Shown here piece after piece: positions 1 through 5,652 of a DNA stretch of 8,700 nucleotides (the stretch's first letter is position 1; every line of letters starts with the position of its first letter). The stretch lies in assembly GCA_037380725.1 (NCBI GenBank), contig JARRRL010000080.1:1-8700 (forward strand). Direction: 5' to 3'. Source of the stretch: JARRRL01 sp037380725. GTDB lineage: Bacteria > Pseudomonadota > Gammaproteobacteria > Pseudomonadales > JANQJO01. Under the pieces are notes generated by a model. The model saw nothing but the letters and a program-made list of their open reading frames with translations, made no database searches and was not told the DNA's origin. The position numbers and the translations under genes were made by a program.

Positions 1-363
1 CGTCAAGCAGTGCTTGGCTTTTGAAGCGTCCCTCCCGCTCTGTCCTTAAAAAAAGGCCCAGTACAGTTATCTTCTTGGTTGGCTATTCTTGCAATTGGTT
101 CGTTGATGCAGCACATAAACCAACTGATGGAGCACAGCCGACTTCGGTATAACTCGGCTCAATCGGATACACAGCGCATTGCTGACTCATCGAGCGGCTT
201 TCCAGATAAATAGTCTCAGATAAATAGTCTTGCACTGCAGTTGGACCGCGAAACAGCTTACACCAGCGCTCTACTACTTCTCGCATACTCCAATGTTGAG
301 TGATGCAATCATCCGCACACAAAACAAGATGCTAATGATTGGACATGATGGCATAGCTGGCAA
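1..363 (-). pseudogene. Decayed Y1 (IS200-like/REP-associated type) transposase, copy 1
   Basis: On the minus strand this translates, in pieces, to a recognisable Y1-type HUH transposase. The HUH segment reads SYAIMSNH-stop-HLVL, followed by TQHWSMREVVERWCKLFRGP, then in another frame SRLCSISWFM and INEPIARIANQEDNCTG, then GRFKSQ-like remnants. A TAG at 332-334 sits between the two catalytic histidines. A 14-bp tandem duplication (203-230) shifts the frame, a further stop follows in the SD-stop-AELYRSRL stretch, and a T-run near 50 shifts it again. The upstream (N-terminal) part is missing: similarity to the second copy stops at about 363. The C-terminal part runs off the left edge. The gene cannot be functional. 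The family call comes from remembered motifs; no search was run. Confidence 0.8.
203..230. repeat. 14-bp perfect tandem duplication inside the transposase relic
   Basis: The unit CAGATAAATAGTCT occurs twice head to tail (203-216 and 217-230). Because 14 is not a multiple of 3, it shifts the frame of the minus-strand transposase, and the downstream coding signal continues in another frame. Slippage within a dead gene is the simplest explanation. Confidence 0.85.
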
Positions 364-827
364 CTTCAGGGAATGGGTGCACAGCTTTGTACAGTGCTAC
401 AACGGTTAGCATCGACACAGCGCCATGCGGTGGTTGGTCAAGAAAGACTCGAAACTGGAATCGGGTGGAGGAAGTCTGGCTGAGTCCGTCGAAGGAACAT
501 CAGGCGACCAAGGGCCAAAACTCCAGGGCTACTTGATTAATGGACGCGACAACTTTCTTGATAAACACCAGTTTACAAGGCGCGACGCATATCCCGGATA
601 TTTACCGGAATATGCGTCTGAAATGACTGGATATCTGGGATCACCGTCGTATTTAACGCTTTTTCAGGGAGTAGATGGTGGTTGGTGAGATAAGAGTATA
701 TGCTATAACTAGTTGAATAGAAGATGTTTTTATGAGATTCTAACGTAATCTTAGAGATGCTATGCTCCGGAATAAGGGGCGAATACGACGATGAATAAAC
801 TGTTAGGAAAATCAAAGGATAAACACA
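364..827. other. Non-coding stretch between transposase relic and first cassette gene
   Basis: No convincing gene is seen. A plus-strand frame is open from ATG 425 to 688 (87 codons), but it has no ribosome binding site and low-complexity, unfamiliar content, and a large hairpin (584-618) lies within it. A box resembling an attC right end (GGTTAGC, 404-410) lies just past the transposase break. A degenerate attC-like pair, TTCTAAC (738-744) and GTTAGGA (802-808), lies just before the first cassette gene. The latter pair could be the left boundary of the array, but its inner arms pair poorly. Confidence 0.4.
584..618. repeat. Strong hairpin (14-bp arms, 7-nt loop)
   Basis: The arms GACGCATATCCCGG (584-597) and CCGGAATATGCGTC (605-618) pair at 13 of 14 positions around the loop ATATTTA. 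A partial third copy of the left arm follows at 625-641 (GACTGGATATCTGGGAT). No T-run follows, so an intrinsic terminator is unlikely. A palindromic mobile repeat or a recombination or protein-binding site fits better. Confidence 0.6.
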
Positions 828-1214
828 GTGTCAGATGCACCAGAAGGAATGATTCCTATTGAGGAATTTGCAAAACTGAAAGGGATTACTGAATCCAAAG
901 CAATGGATATGGTAAGAGATGGATTTTACGCTGGTCGTAAAGTCGGTGAAAATTGGTATGTCGATGCATCTGAATCAACTAATTCAGCAAGCAAACCATC
1001 CAAAACTAAAGGCTCCGTTGTTGTTTCTAGCAACGGGTCAACCAACGAAGTTGTGGTTACTGATATACAAATGCCTTTTATTTCCATGGTGGTATTCATG
1101 GTCAAGTGGGTTATTGCTTCAATCCCGGCGTTCATAATTTTATTTATAATATTCACCGTAGTTGCAGCAATATTTGGCGTGCTTATCGATGGGTTAAGTA
1201 GCTCTTGGTATTAA
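828..1214 (+). CDS. Small HTH-like plus single membrane segment protein (integron cassette gene)
   Basis: This 128-residue protein starts at GTG 828, with AAAGGA at 814-819 as ribosome binding site 8 nt upstream. Residues about 8-45 (IPIEEFAKLKGI... to ...GENWYVDA) resemble a small winged-helix, excisionase/MerR-like DNA-binding fold, in which a helix pair is followed by a GRKVG...W strand turn. A Ser/Thr/Lys-rich linker covers about 46-75. A hydrophobic stretch at about 84-120 (VVFMVKW, then IPAFIILFIIFTVVAAIFG) should span the inner membrane once or form a hairpin. The stop lies 2 nt before an attC site, as expected for a cassette gene. Proteins with this HTH-linker-membrane plan are, from memory, common uncharacterised integron cassette products. 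The DNA-binding role is inferred from the fold only; no partner is visible. I am confident it is a gene and unsure what it does. Confidence 0.8.
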   Translation: MSDAPEGMIPIEEFAKLKGITESKAMDMVRDGFYAGRKVGENWYVDASESTNSASKPSKTKGSVVVSSNGSTNEVVVTDIQMPFISMVVFMVKWVIASIPAFIILFIIFTVVAAIFGVLIDGLSSSWY

Positions 1215-1216
1215 AT

Positions 1217-1320
1217 GCCTAACAAGTGCCATCAATCGGACTTGGGTAAACTGTCACCGTTTTTGCAAAAAGACGCAAAAACACCGCCACTTCACCCAAG
1301 CCGTTGTGGCAGGCGTTAGC
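1217..1320 (+). other. attC: attC1: integron cassette recombination site
   Basis: The left box GCCTAAC (1217-1223) matches the R'' consensus exactly, and the right box is GCGTTAGC (1313-1320). Between them the arms pair in nested fashion with the single extra bases typical of attC: TGCCATCAA with TTGTGGCA, CGGACTTGGGT with ACCCAAGCCG, and an inner perfect GTTTTTGC with GCAAAAAC. The bottom strand would fold into the cruciform recognised by an integron integrase. Recombination would occur at the G/TT of the right box (about 1315/1316). Its length, about 104 bp, is within the known attC range. Confidence 0.92.
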
Positions 1321-1719
1321 GCAACGGAGATATATGTCTTACTACCAAGTATTCTTAAGCAAAGAAACTCTGGAGCATCATTTCAGCACGTTCCAGTTGA
1401 TGCTTCTGAAAGTGAGCTTTTGTCTAGAATCGTTAAGCCATACAGGAAGGGTAACAATATATTTCATGATTCCACTGTCATTGATTGTGGTGATATAGAA
1501 AAGAGCAGGATCCTCCTCACTGAGGATAGGAACGAGAAGGCGCGTGAAAAGCTGAATGACGAAAGCTTAAAGTGAAGAGATGAAATGAATCGAGGGTCTG
1601 ATTCAATGGTAATAATCAGTCCCGGCGGAGGCTATGACACAGAGGATGTCTTGGAGGTTGGGAATGATGTCACAGAAAATTATATTAAAAAGGTCCACCG
1701 GGTTATGGTAAAGCGCTAA
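1306..1719 (+). pseudogene. Disrupted small cassette gene (in-frame TGA, lost or shifted start)
   Basis: One frame carries a coherent protein from about EIYVLLPS (1327) through VDASESELLSRIVKPYRKGN and DIEKSRILLTEDRN. It hits TGA at 1573-1575 and continues in the same frame as RDEMNRG...SPGGGYDTEDVLEVGNDVTENYIKK to TAA 1717-1719, which overlaps the next attC. In that frame the only upstream start is GTG 1306, inside attC1. The well-placed ATG 1334 (GGAGA at 1326-1330) opens a different frame that ends at 1498. The gene therefore appears broken twice: at its start and by an internal stop. The tail could still be made separately from ATG 1585 (44 aa). The pattern PYRxG...DIExxRIxxTxD...DVTxxFI recalls, from memory, the region preceding TIR-like nucleotide-binding domains in some bacterial proteins; no TIR domain is present here. 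Function is unknown. Confidence 0.55.
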
Positions 1720-1753
1720 CAATGCGTTCGTGTGGGACGATTCGCCGTTATGT
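1714..1753 (+). other. attC: attC2: very short integron attC site
   Basis: The left box GCGCTAAC (1713-1720) overlaps the stop codon of the upstream cassette, and the right box is GTTATGT (1747-1753). Between them AAC-GCG-CGT mirrors ACG-CGC-GTT with a GTGGG loop and 1-3 unpaired bases, giving a miniature attC fold. At about 40 bp it is shorter than the well-known 60-bp examples, so it may be internally deleted. It separates two cassette genes at the expected place, and a ribosome binding site follows at 1760. Confidence 0.6.
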
Positions 1754-1771
1754 GAATGCAAGGAGCATACA

Positions 1772-2203
1772 TTGAAATATGAATGGAAATATTCAGCGAA
1801 TAATATCGACTGGGAAGAACTTTCTGAGCTATACAAGTTGGCCCCTTTAGGTGATAAAGATCCAAATAAACTTGAAACTGCATTTTTCAATAGTTTGTTT
1901 AAGTGCTTTGTTTTTGATGGGAATAAATTAGTTGCTGTTGGGCGAGCATTAGCAGACGGAACAGATTGTTCTTATATTTGTGATGTTGCGGTCTTGCCCG
2001 AATATCAAAACGAGGGGCTTGGCAAAGCAATTGTATCAAAGTTAGTTGAGCTATCTGACGGACATAAAAAAATAATATTATACTCATACCCAGGTAAAGA
2101 TAATTTTTATAAAAAACTTGGTTTTAAGCACATGTGCACCGCAATGGCTATATTTGAAAATCAAGAGCAGGCAGTAGAGCGGGGCTTGGTTAGGGAAGTA
2201 TAA
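1772..2203 (+). CDS. GNAT family N-acetyltransferase (integron cassette gene)
   Basis: This is a 143-residue single-domain GNAT acetyltransferase, which would transfer an acetyl group from acetyl-CoA to an unidentified amine. Motif A is clear: VAVLPEYQNEGLGKAIV at residues 72-88, with the pyrophosphate-binding Q-N-E-G-L-G at 79-84. The C-terminal FYKKLGF at 112-118 is the usual GNAT motif B region. I chose TTG 1772 because AAGGAG (1760-1765) lies 6 nt upstream. The frame is open back to GTG 1730, but that start lies inside attC2. The gene lies between attC2 and attC3 in the cassette orientation. Cassette GNATs include aminoglycoside-modifying enzymes, but nothing here points to antibiotic resistance; the closest remembered sequences are generic GNAT cassettes. 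All motifs are intact. Confidence 0.9.
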   Translation: MKYEWKYSANNIDWEELSELYKLAPLGDKDPNKLETAFFNSLFKCFVFDGNKLVAVGRALADGTDCSYICDVAVLPEYQNEGLGKAIVSKLVELSDGHKKIILYSYPGKDNFYKKLGFKHMCTAMAIFENQEQAVERGLVREV

Positions 2204-2220
2204 AATCAAAAAAACAACCT

Positions 2221-2330
2221 CATAACAAGTGACTGCTACGGATGCAAAATAGTTGTTATCTTTTGTACATTTCGCCCCTCGGCACAAAAGCAGCCAGCTA
2301 TTTCGCGCCACAGAGCAATGCGTGTATGTG
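2221..2330 (+). other. attC: attC3: integron attC site with a degenerate right box
   Basis: The left box is CATAACAAG (2221-2229). The right box GCGTGTATGTG (2320-2330) looks like GCGTTATGTG with one inserted G. Inner arms pair: CTTTTGT with ACAAAAG, GCAAAATAG with CTATTTCGC (one mismatch), and TGCT with AGCA further out. TAAGGAG follows at once and serves the next gene, as in the attC2 context. The inserted base might reduce recombination. Confidence 0.75.
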
Positions 2331-2346
2331 TAAGGAGTAGGGATAA

Positions 2347-3081
2347 GTGTCAAGTCCAATGTATAAGGAATATGCAAAAGAATACGATGCTGCTGTTCAG
2401 GAAAATTTGTACAATGCAAAATTTGAACGCCCTTCATTACTTAGTCTTCTACCTTCGCTGGACGGTAAGAAGGTTCTTGACTTAGCTTGTGGTCCGGGAG
2501 TATATGCTGAGGAACTTATCTCTAGAGGGGCCATTGTCACAACCATTGATAATTCCGAATACATGATCGAAATAACTCGGTCGAAAATAGGTGCCAATTA
2601 CAATTGCTATGTTCAAGATATTTCGATTGGATTGCCACGTGAAGAAACAGGCTATTACGACGCAGTAATTTGCCCCTTAGCAATTCACTATCTGGAAGAT
2701 CTTAACCAGTTATTCTCGGATGTTCGACGGGTATTGAAGAGAAACGGTGTTTTTATTTTCTCAACTAATCATCCGCACGTTGATTTCAGAAGTTCACCAT
2801 CAGGTAACTATTTTGCAACTGAAAAAATTACTGAGGAATGGCACACATTGGGAAGACCAATTCCGGTGACTTATTTCCGAAGACCAATAAGTTCTCTGGC
2901 AAGCTCCATTTCAAATGCAGGCATGGCTATTTCTAACATTTCTGAAGGTTTTACAACTGATGAACTTAAGAAAGTTTCGCCAGAACTTTATGAAAAGCTT
3001 TCAACTAAGCCAAACTTTATGTTTTATGTGTGTGTACCACATTGGGAAACACATAATAATCACGGGCACTGCGACTCGTAA
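2347..3081 (+). CDS. Class I SAM-dependent methyltransferase (integron cassette gene)
   Basis: This 244-residue Rossmann-fold methyltransferase uses S-adenosylmethionine; the acceptor is unknown. Motif I is VLDLACGPG at residues 43-51, with the acidic end of strand 2 in TTIDNSEYM (about 66-74). A post-II/motif IV-like segment YYDAVICPLAIHYLEDL and the VRRVLKRNGVFIFST strand follow, as in UbiE/SmtA-like (COG2226/COG0500) small-molecule methyltransferases. The start is GTG 2347, behind TAAGGAG (2331-2337); ATG 2359 in frame is an alternative. The last residues (about HNNHGHCDS) are encoded inside attC4, probably because an earlier stop was lost, so the native protein may have been about 10 residues shorter. 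The catalytic core is intact and the gene is probably functional. Confidence 0.9.
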   Translation: MSSPMYKEYAKEYDAAVQENLYNAKFERPSLLSLLPSLDGKKVLDLACGPGVYAEELISRGAIVTTIDNSEYMIEITRSKIGANYNCYVQDISIGLPREETGYYDAVICPLAIHYLEDLNQLFSDVRRVLKRNGVFIFSTNHPHVDFRSSPSGNYFATEKITEEWHTLGRPIPVTYFRRPISSLASSISNAGMAISNISEGFTTDELKKVSPELYEKLSTKPNFMFYVCVPHWETHNNHGHCDS

Positions 3082-3107
3082 ACACGCGCGTGCCGTAAGC
3101 GTTATGC
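3051..3107 (+). other. attC: attC4: short attC overlapping the methyltransferase 3' end
   Basis: The left box ACATAAT (3051-3057) appears to be CATAAC with the C mutated. The right box is GCGTTATGC (3099-3107). Between them ACGGGCACTGCG pairs with CGCGCGTGCCGT with small bulges, giving a site of about 57-60 bp like the shortest characterised attCs. The coding frame of the methyltransferase runs into it and stops at 3079-3081. Confidence 0.7.
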
Positions 3108-3114
3108 ACTAATA

Positions 3115-3203
3115 TGACTAAGCTAGAATATTTAAATCGAGTGAAGTTGTAGTTATTTCAACGCTTCGCGCCTACACTACGGTCGCAGACTGCGGCGTTA
3201 GGC
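3115..3203 (+). other. attC: attC5 closing a ~96-bp cassette without a gene
   Basis: The right box GGCGTTAGGC (3194-3203) is canonical and is the strongest right box in the window. A degenerate left box GACTAAG is at 3115-3121. The inner arm CGAGTGAAGTTG (3138-3149) pairs with CAACGCTTCGCG (3159-3170) with small bulges. The distance between the G/TT points of attC4 (3101) and attC5 (3197) is 96 bp, with no open frame, so this would be an ORF-less mini-cassette or the residue of a deleted cassette. Confidence 0.7.
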
Positions 3204-3219
3204 TATATCGGGAGATATC

Positions 3220-4203
3220 ATGCTATCCATTTTTACAAAATTGGCGGATTGGCTTGTTTACGCCGTGTTTGGTCTAGATCCTGACTCCAAGCTTGGTGGG
3301 GCTGCCCACTTTTTCGTCGAAGATACAACAAAGATATTTTTCCTTTTAGTCGTGATGATTTATGTCATTGCTCTTGTTAGGGCATCCCTCGATATCGAGA
3401 GGGTGCGTGATTACTTGGCAAAAAATAACAAAATTTTTGGGTATCTAATGGGGTCGACATTTGGCGCGATAACGCCCTTCTGCTCCTGTTCCAGTATACC
3501 GGTGTTTCTTGGTTTTACTTCTGCAGGTATTCCGGTCGGTATTACAATGTCCTTTCTTTTAACTTCTCCGCTAATTAATGAAGTGGCGGTTTTGCTGTTA
3601 TTGAGTCTGGTTGGTTGGGAAATAACCATTGTTTATGTTTTGCTTGGAATGGTCATTGGTATTATGGGCGGTATCTTTCTTGATCTAATTCGTGCAGAAA
3701 AACTTCTGCAGCCTTTTGCACTAAAAGCTTATGAAACAGCGACAACTTCAGGTGATGAGTACAATCATAGACCTATACTTTCATTTTCAGAGCGCCATGA
3801 TTTTGCCAAGACCGAATTGTTGGATATTTTAAGTCGAGTATGGAAGTGGGTGTTTATTGGGGTTGGATTAGGCGCAGCCTTACATGGCTTTGTTCCCGGT
3901 GCATGGCTTGAAGAATACTTGGGAAGTGGCCAATGGTGGTCTGTACCAGTCGCCGTTCTGGCGGGTATTCCCTTGTATTCAAATGCCACAGGTGTAATTC
4001 CTGTAATGGAAACTTTAATCGTAAAAGGGCTTCCACTCGGCACAACATTGGCATTTTGTATGAGTACAGTCGCAGCGAGTTTTCCAGAATTTATCCTGTT
4101 AAAACAGGTCATGACGTGGAAACTACTGGCGATTATTTTTGTGCTCTTGCTAATGTCATTCACCCTGGTCGGCTGGCTCGTAAATATGGCCTCTATATTT
4201 TAA
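3220..4203 (+). CDS. COG0701/ArsP-like membrane permease
   Basis: This 327-residue integral membrane protein has about eight hydrophobic segments (roughly residues 36-55, 72-100, 104-130, 132-155, then 205-230, 238-262, 265-290 and 300-325). A polar loop at about 165-200 splits it into two halves. The signature TPFCSCSS at 85-92 and the related second-half stretch IPLYSNATGVIP mark the UPF0718/DUF318 (PF03773) permease family. Characterised ArsP members export trivalent organoarsenicals and use conserved cysteines, but many relatives have unknown cargo, so the substrate here is not proven. The ATG start is preceded by GGGAG (3210-3214). The gene starts 16 nt after the attC5 right box, so it sits in a cassette. 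It is followed after 10 nt by a redox protein gene, a common pairing. No ArsR-type regulator is present. Confidence 0.88.
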   Translation: MLSIFTKLADWLVYAVFGLDPDSKLGGAAHFFVEDTTKIFFLLVVMIYVIALVRASLDIERVRDYLAKNNKIFGYLMGSTFGAITPFCSCSSIPVFLGFTSAGIPVGITMSFLLTSPLINEVAVLLLLSLVGWEITIVYVLLGMVIGIMGGIFLDLIRAEKLLQPFALKAYETATTSGDEYNHRPILSFSERHDFAKTELLDILSRVWKWVFIGVGLGAALHGFVPGAWLEEYLGSGQWWSVPVAVLAGIPLYSNATGVIPVMETLIVKGLPLGTTLAFCMSTVAASFPEFILLKQVMTWKLLAIIFVLLLMSFTLVGWLVNMASIF

Positions 4204-4213
4204 GGAGAAACTT

Positions 4214-4447
4214 GTGAAAGAAATTAAAGTACTTGGGAGTGGCTGTACAAAATGCATTAAGACCGCGGAACTTATTCAGGTGGTTGCTAATGAGTGTGGA
4301 GTCCAGGTTAAGATCGTCAAAGAGTCGAGCCCCCAAGCCATGCTCGAATATGGAGTAATGAAAACACCGGCTGTAGTTGTAGATAACCGACTGATGCACT
4401 CAGGAACGGTACCTGATAGAAAACAAGTAGAGCAATGGTTGAAGTAG
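4214..4447 (+). CDS. Thioredoxin-fold CxxC redox protein (redox-active disulfide protein 2 type)
   Basis: This is a 77-residue minimal thioredoxin/glutaredoxin-like protein. The first strand EIKVLGSGC leads directly into the catalytic CTKC (Cys11-Cys14), and the cis-proline loop is MKTPAVVVDN (about 49-58). This compact form matches the MTH895/TM0996 family often encoded beside COG0701 permeases and arsenic genes, where it probably handles a thiol or disulfide, or passes a metalloid, for the pump. The start is GTG 4214. The ribosome binding site TAAGGAG overlaps the permease stop codon (4201-4207), so the two genes are translated as a tight pair. The stop (4445-4447) overlaps an attC left-box sequence. 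It is a full-length, intact gene. Confidence 0.9.
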   Translation: MKEIKVLGSGCTKCIKTAELIQVVANECGVQVKIVKESSPQAMLEYGVMKTPAVVVDNRLMHSGTVPDRKQVEQWLK

Positions 4448-4453
4448 CTTAAC
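4447..4453 (+). other. Orphan attC left box (truncated attC)
   Basis: GCTTAAC fits the R'' consensus RYYYAAC exactly and overlaps the stop codon of the redox gene, just where a cassette's attC should begin. No matching right box (GTTAAGC or similar) is found downstream. Within a few bases the sequence becomes the 3' part of the transposase relic, so the attC seems to have been cut off. Confidence 0.45.
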
Positions 4454-4454
4454 G

Positions 4455-5177
4455 AAAAGTTTGGTGTCGATTTTAAGATGCTCAAAATAGGAGGGATGTT
4501 TTCGGGGATGTAACCGTTTTTGTCATCCCGTAGAATTTTTCCGGTCAAATCTGCAAGCTGTAAGTATTCCTCAAGCCTGAAAGGAATACCGCTTGGTTCC
4601 TCCAAGCAGGCGTCTCCAGCAAATGTATGCAGTTACTTTGTTTTGCAGGTACTTTGTTTGCAGGTACTTTGTTTGCAAGTACTTTGGCGTGACCGCTAGC
4701 GCATTGATGTATGTGGCATGTTGATTTTCTTTGATTCGATCTTGTATCGAGGTCAAATCCGATGTTTCCGCTGTGTTTGCCATTTGCGCTCGGATTCGGT
4801 TTTAATCAACATAGGCCATGGCGGAGAGGACGGCAGATTCGTCCAGCAACGCTTGACTTTTGAAGCGTCCTTTCCGCTCTTTCCTTAAAAAAAGGCCCAG
4901 TACAGTTGTCTCGCATACTCCAATGTTGAGTGGCGCGATCATCCGCGCACAACACAAGATGATAATGATTGGACATGATGGCATAGCTGGCAATATCAAT
5001 CGAAAAGACAGTAAAAAGCAGTATCAGCTGGTCTGCGATTCATTGTCAGCGATTCTCGAAGTTCTTGCCAGACAACGTGTCTAGATCACATAGAAATGAT
5101 CGGTGTACACAGCGGGAAACGACGTGATAGTAAGGTGTGTCTTCTAAGCTGATGAGCAAGTTTCTAGGCCTCGTCAT
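4455..5177 (-). pseudogene. Decayed Y1 (IS200-like/REP-associated type) transposase, copy 2
   Basis: The minus strand starts at ATG (5177-5175) with MTRPRNLLISLEDTPYYHVV, then SRCVHRSFLCD and SGKNFENR. Two TGA codons follow (5048-5046 and 5042-5040), then FSIDIASYAIMSNHYHLVL with an intact HUH-type HYH. After SMR an internal deletion joins to DNCTGP, losing about 200 bp that copy 1 retains. The T-run shifts the frame, giving GRFKSQALLDESAVLSAMAYVD, then TAA (4804-4802), then MANTAETSDLTSIQDRI. A repeat-expanded segment and another shift precede GIPFRLEEYLQLADLTGKILRDDKNG and IPENIPPIL. This order matches the family from N- to C-terminus, so the copy is nearly complete but inactive. Where copy 1 overlaps it, I estimate roughly 85-92% nucleotide identity by eye. 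Confidence 0.85.
4629..4689. repeat. Four tandem copies of a ~15-bp repeat
   Basis: Units of GCAGGTACTTTGTTT occur at 4645-4659 and 4660-4674. A 16-bp variant precedes them (4629-4644) and a variant beginning GCAAGTACTTTGG follows (4675-4689). On the minus strand three units read KYLQT/KYLQT/KYLQN inside the transposase relic. The 16-bp unit adds a frameshift. Replication slippage in a dead gene is likely. Confidence 0.8.
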
Positions 5178-5640
5178 AGCGATCTTGATATTATAAATAA
5201 ATATATATACAGTTAACTAATCCTAGAATAGATCGTTATTGATGCCAATTAGCTTGAGTGGTGTTCGTCTAAAAAGCAAGATTATCTTGCTAGCCTTATA
5301 TCAGAAGAAACCTTAAATAATTAAATACTTTTTCATAGATATGTGCGCGCAGATGAACTTCACTTCACCCTCTGGGTGAATTCTTTGAAGGGGTTCTCAG
5401 AGAGGATATATACTTATATTGAAGCATTTTGTTTTCTTTAGCGTGCGTTGAACCTGCGGATTTAGGAGAAACTTCTACGGATATTTTTCCAGTTTCCACT
5501 TGACTTTGCATTCTGGGTTCGCAGATACTCCCTCCAAGGGGCTCCTTTTGGGAATGTTTTGCTTTTGAACTTAGCATTTTACATTTGTGAGCCCTTTTTT
5601 TCATTGAAAAATCACACAGTTTTGCCCCAGCGACTCATTC
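5178..5640. other. Non-coding region upstream of the two-gene locus
   Basis: This 460-bp AT-rich stretch has no convincing gene. A minus-strand frame at 5365-5604 has no clear ribosome binding site or familiar content. It contains two small perfect dyads: AGCAAGA-TTA-TCTTGCT (5275-5291) and TTCACCC-TCT-GGGTGAA (5364-5380). A very AT-rich run at about 5187-5222 lies just upstream of the transposase start on the other strand. The dyads could be operators or short RNA hairpins; neither is followed by a T-run. Confidence 0.5.
5500..5529 (+). promoter_or_regulatory. Possible sigma70-type promoter for the phosphorylase-like gene
   Basis: TTGACT (5500-5505) and GATACT (5524-5529) are separated by 18 bp, about 124 bp upstream of the GTG start at 5653. 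The -35 box is good and the -10 box is weak. No other pair in the nearby 200 bp looks better. This is a prediction by eye only. Confidence 0.25.
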
Positions 5641-5652
5641 AGGAGTGTCAGA

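Noticed and set aside
425..688. Plus-strand open frame of 87 codons
   Set aside because: There is no ribosome binding site, the residue content is Gly/Ser-rich and unfamiliar, and a 35-nt hairpin lies inside it. I see no support for a real gene.
1772..2203. Aminoglycoside acetyltransferase (antibiotic resistance cassette)
   Set aside because: Only generic GNAT motifs are visible, and the sequence does not resemble the AAC classes I recognise.
2084..2437. Minus-strand open frame of 117 codons
   Set aside because: It lies opposite the GNAT 3' end, attC3 and the methyltransferase start, has no start signal, and cuts across a clear attC.
3765..4163. Minus-strand open frame of 132 codons
   Set aside because: It is entirely opposite the permease gene, whose frame has clear family motifs. 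This is a shadow.
4629..4689. CRISPR-like or iteron array
   Set aside because: The 15-bp units are directly adjacent without spacers and lie within a dead transposase frame; slippage explains them.
5365..5604. Minus-strand open frame of 79 codons upstream of the phosphorylase-like gene
   Set aside because: No clear ribosome binding site or recognisable motif; the Lys/Ser-rich content fits random translation.
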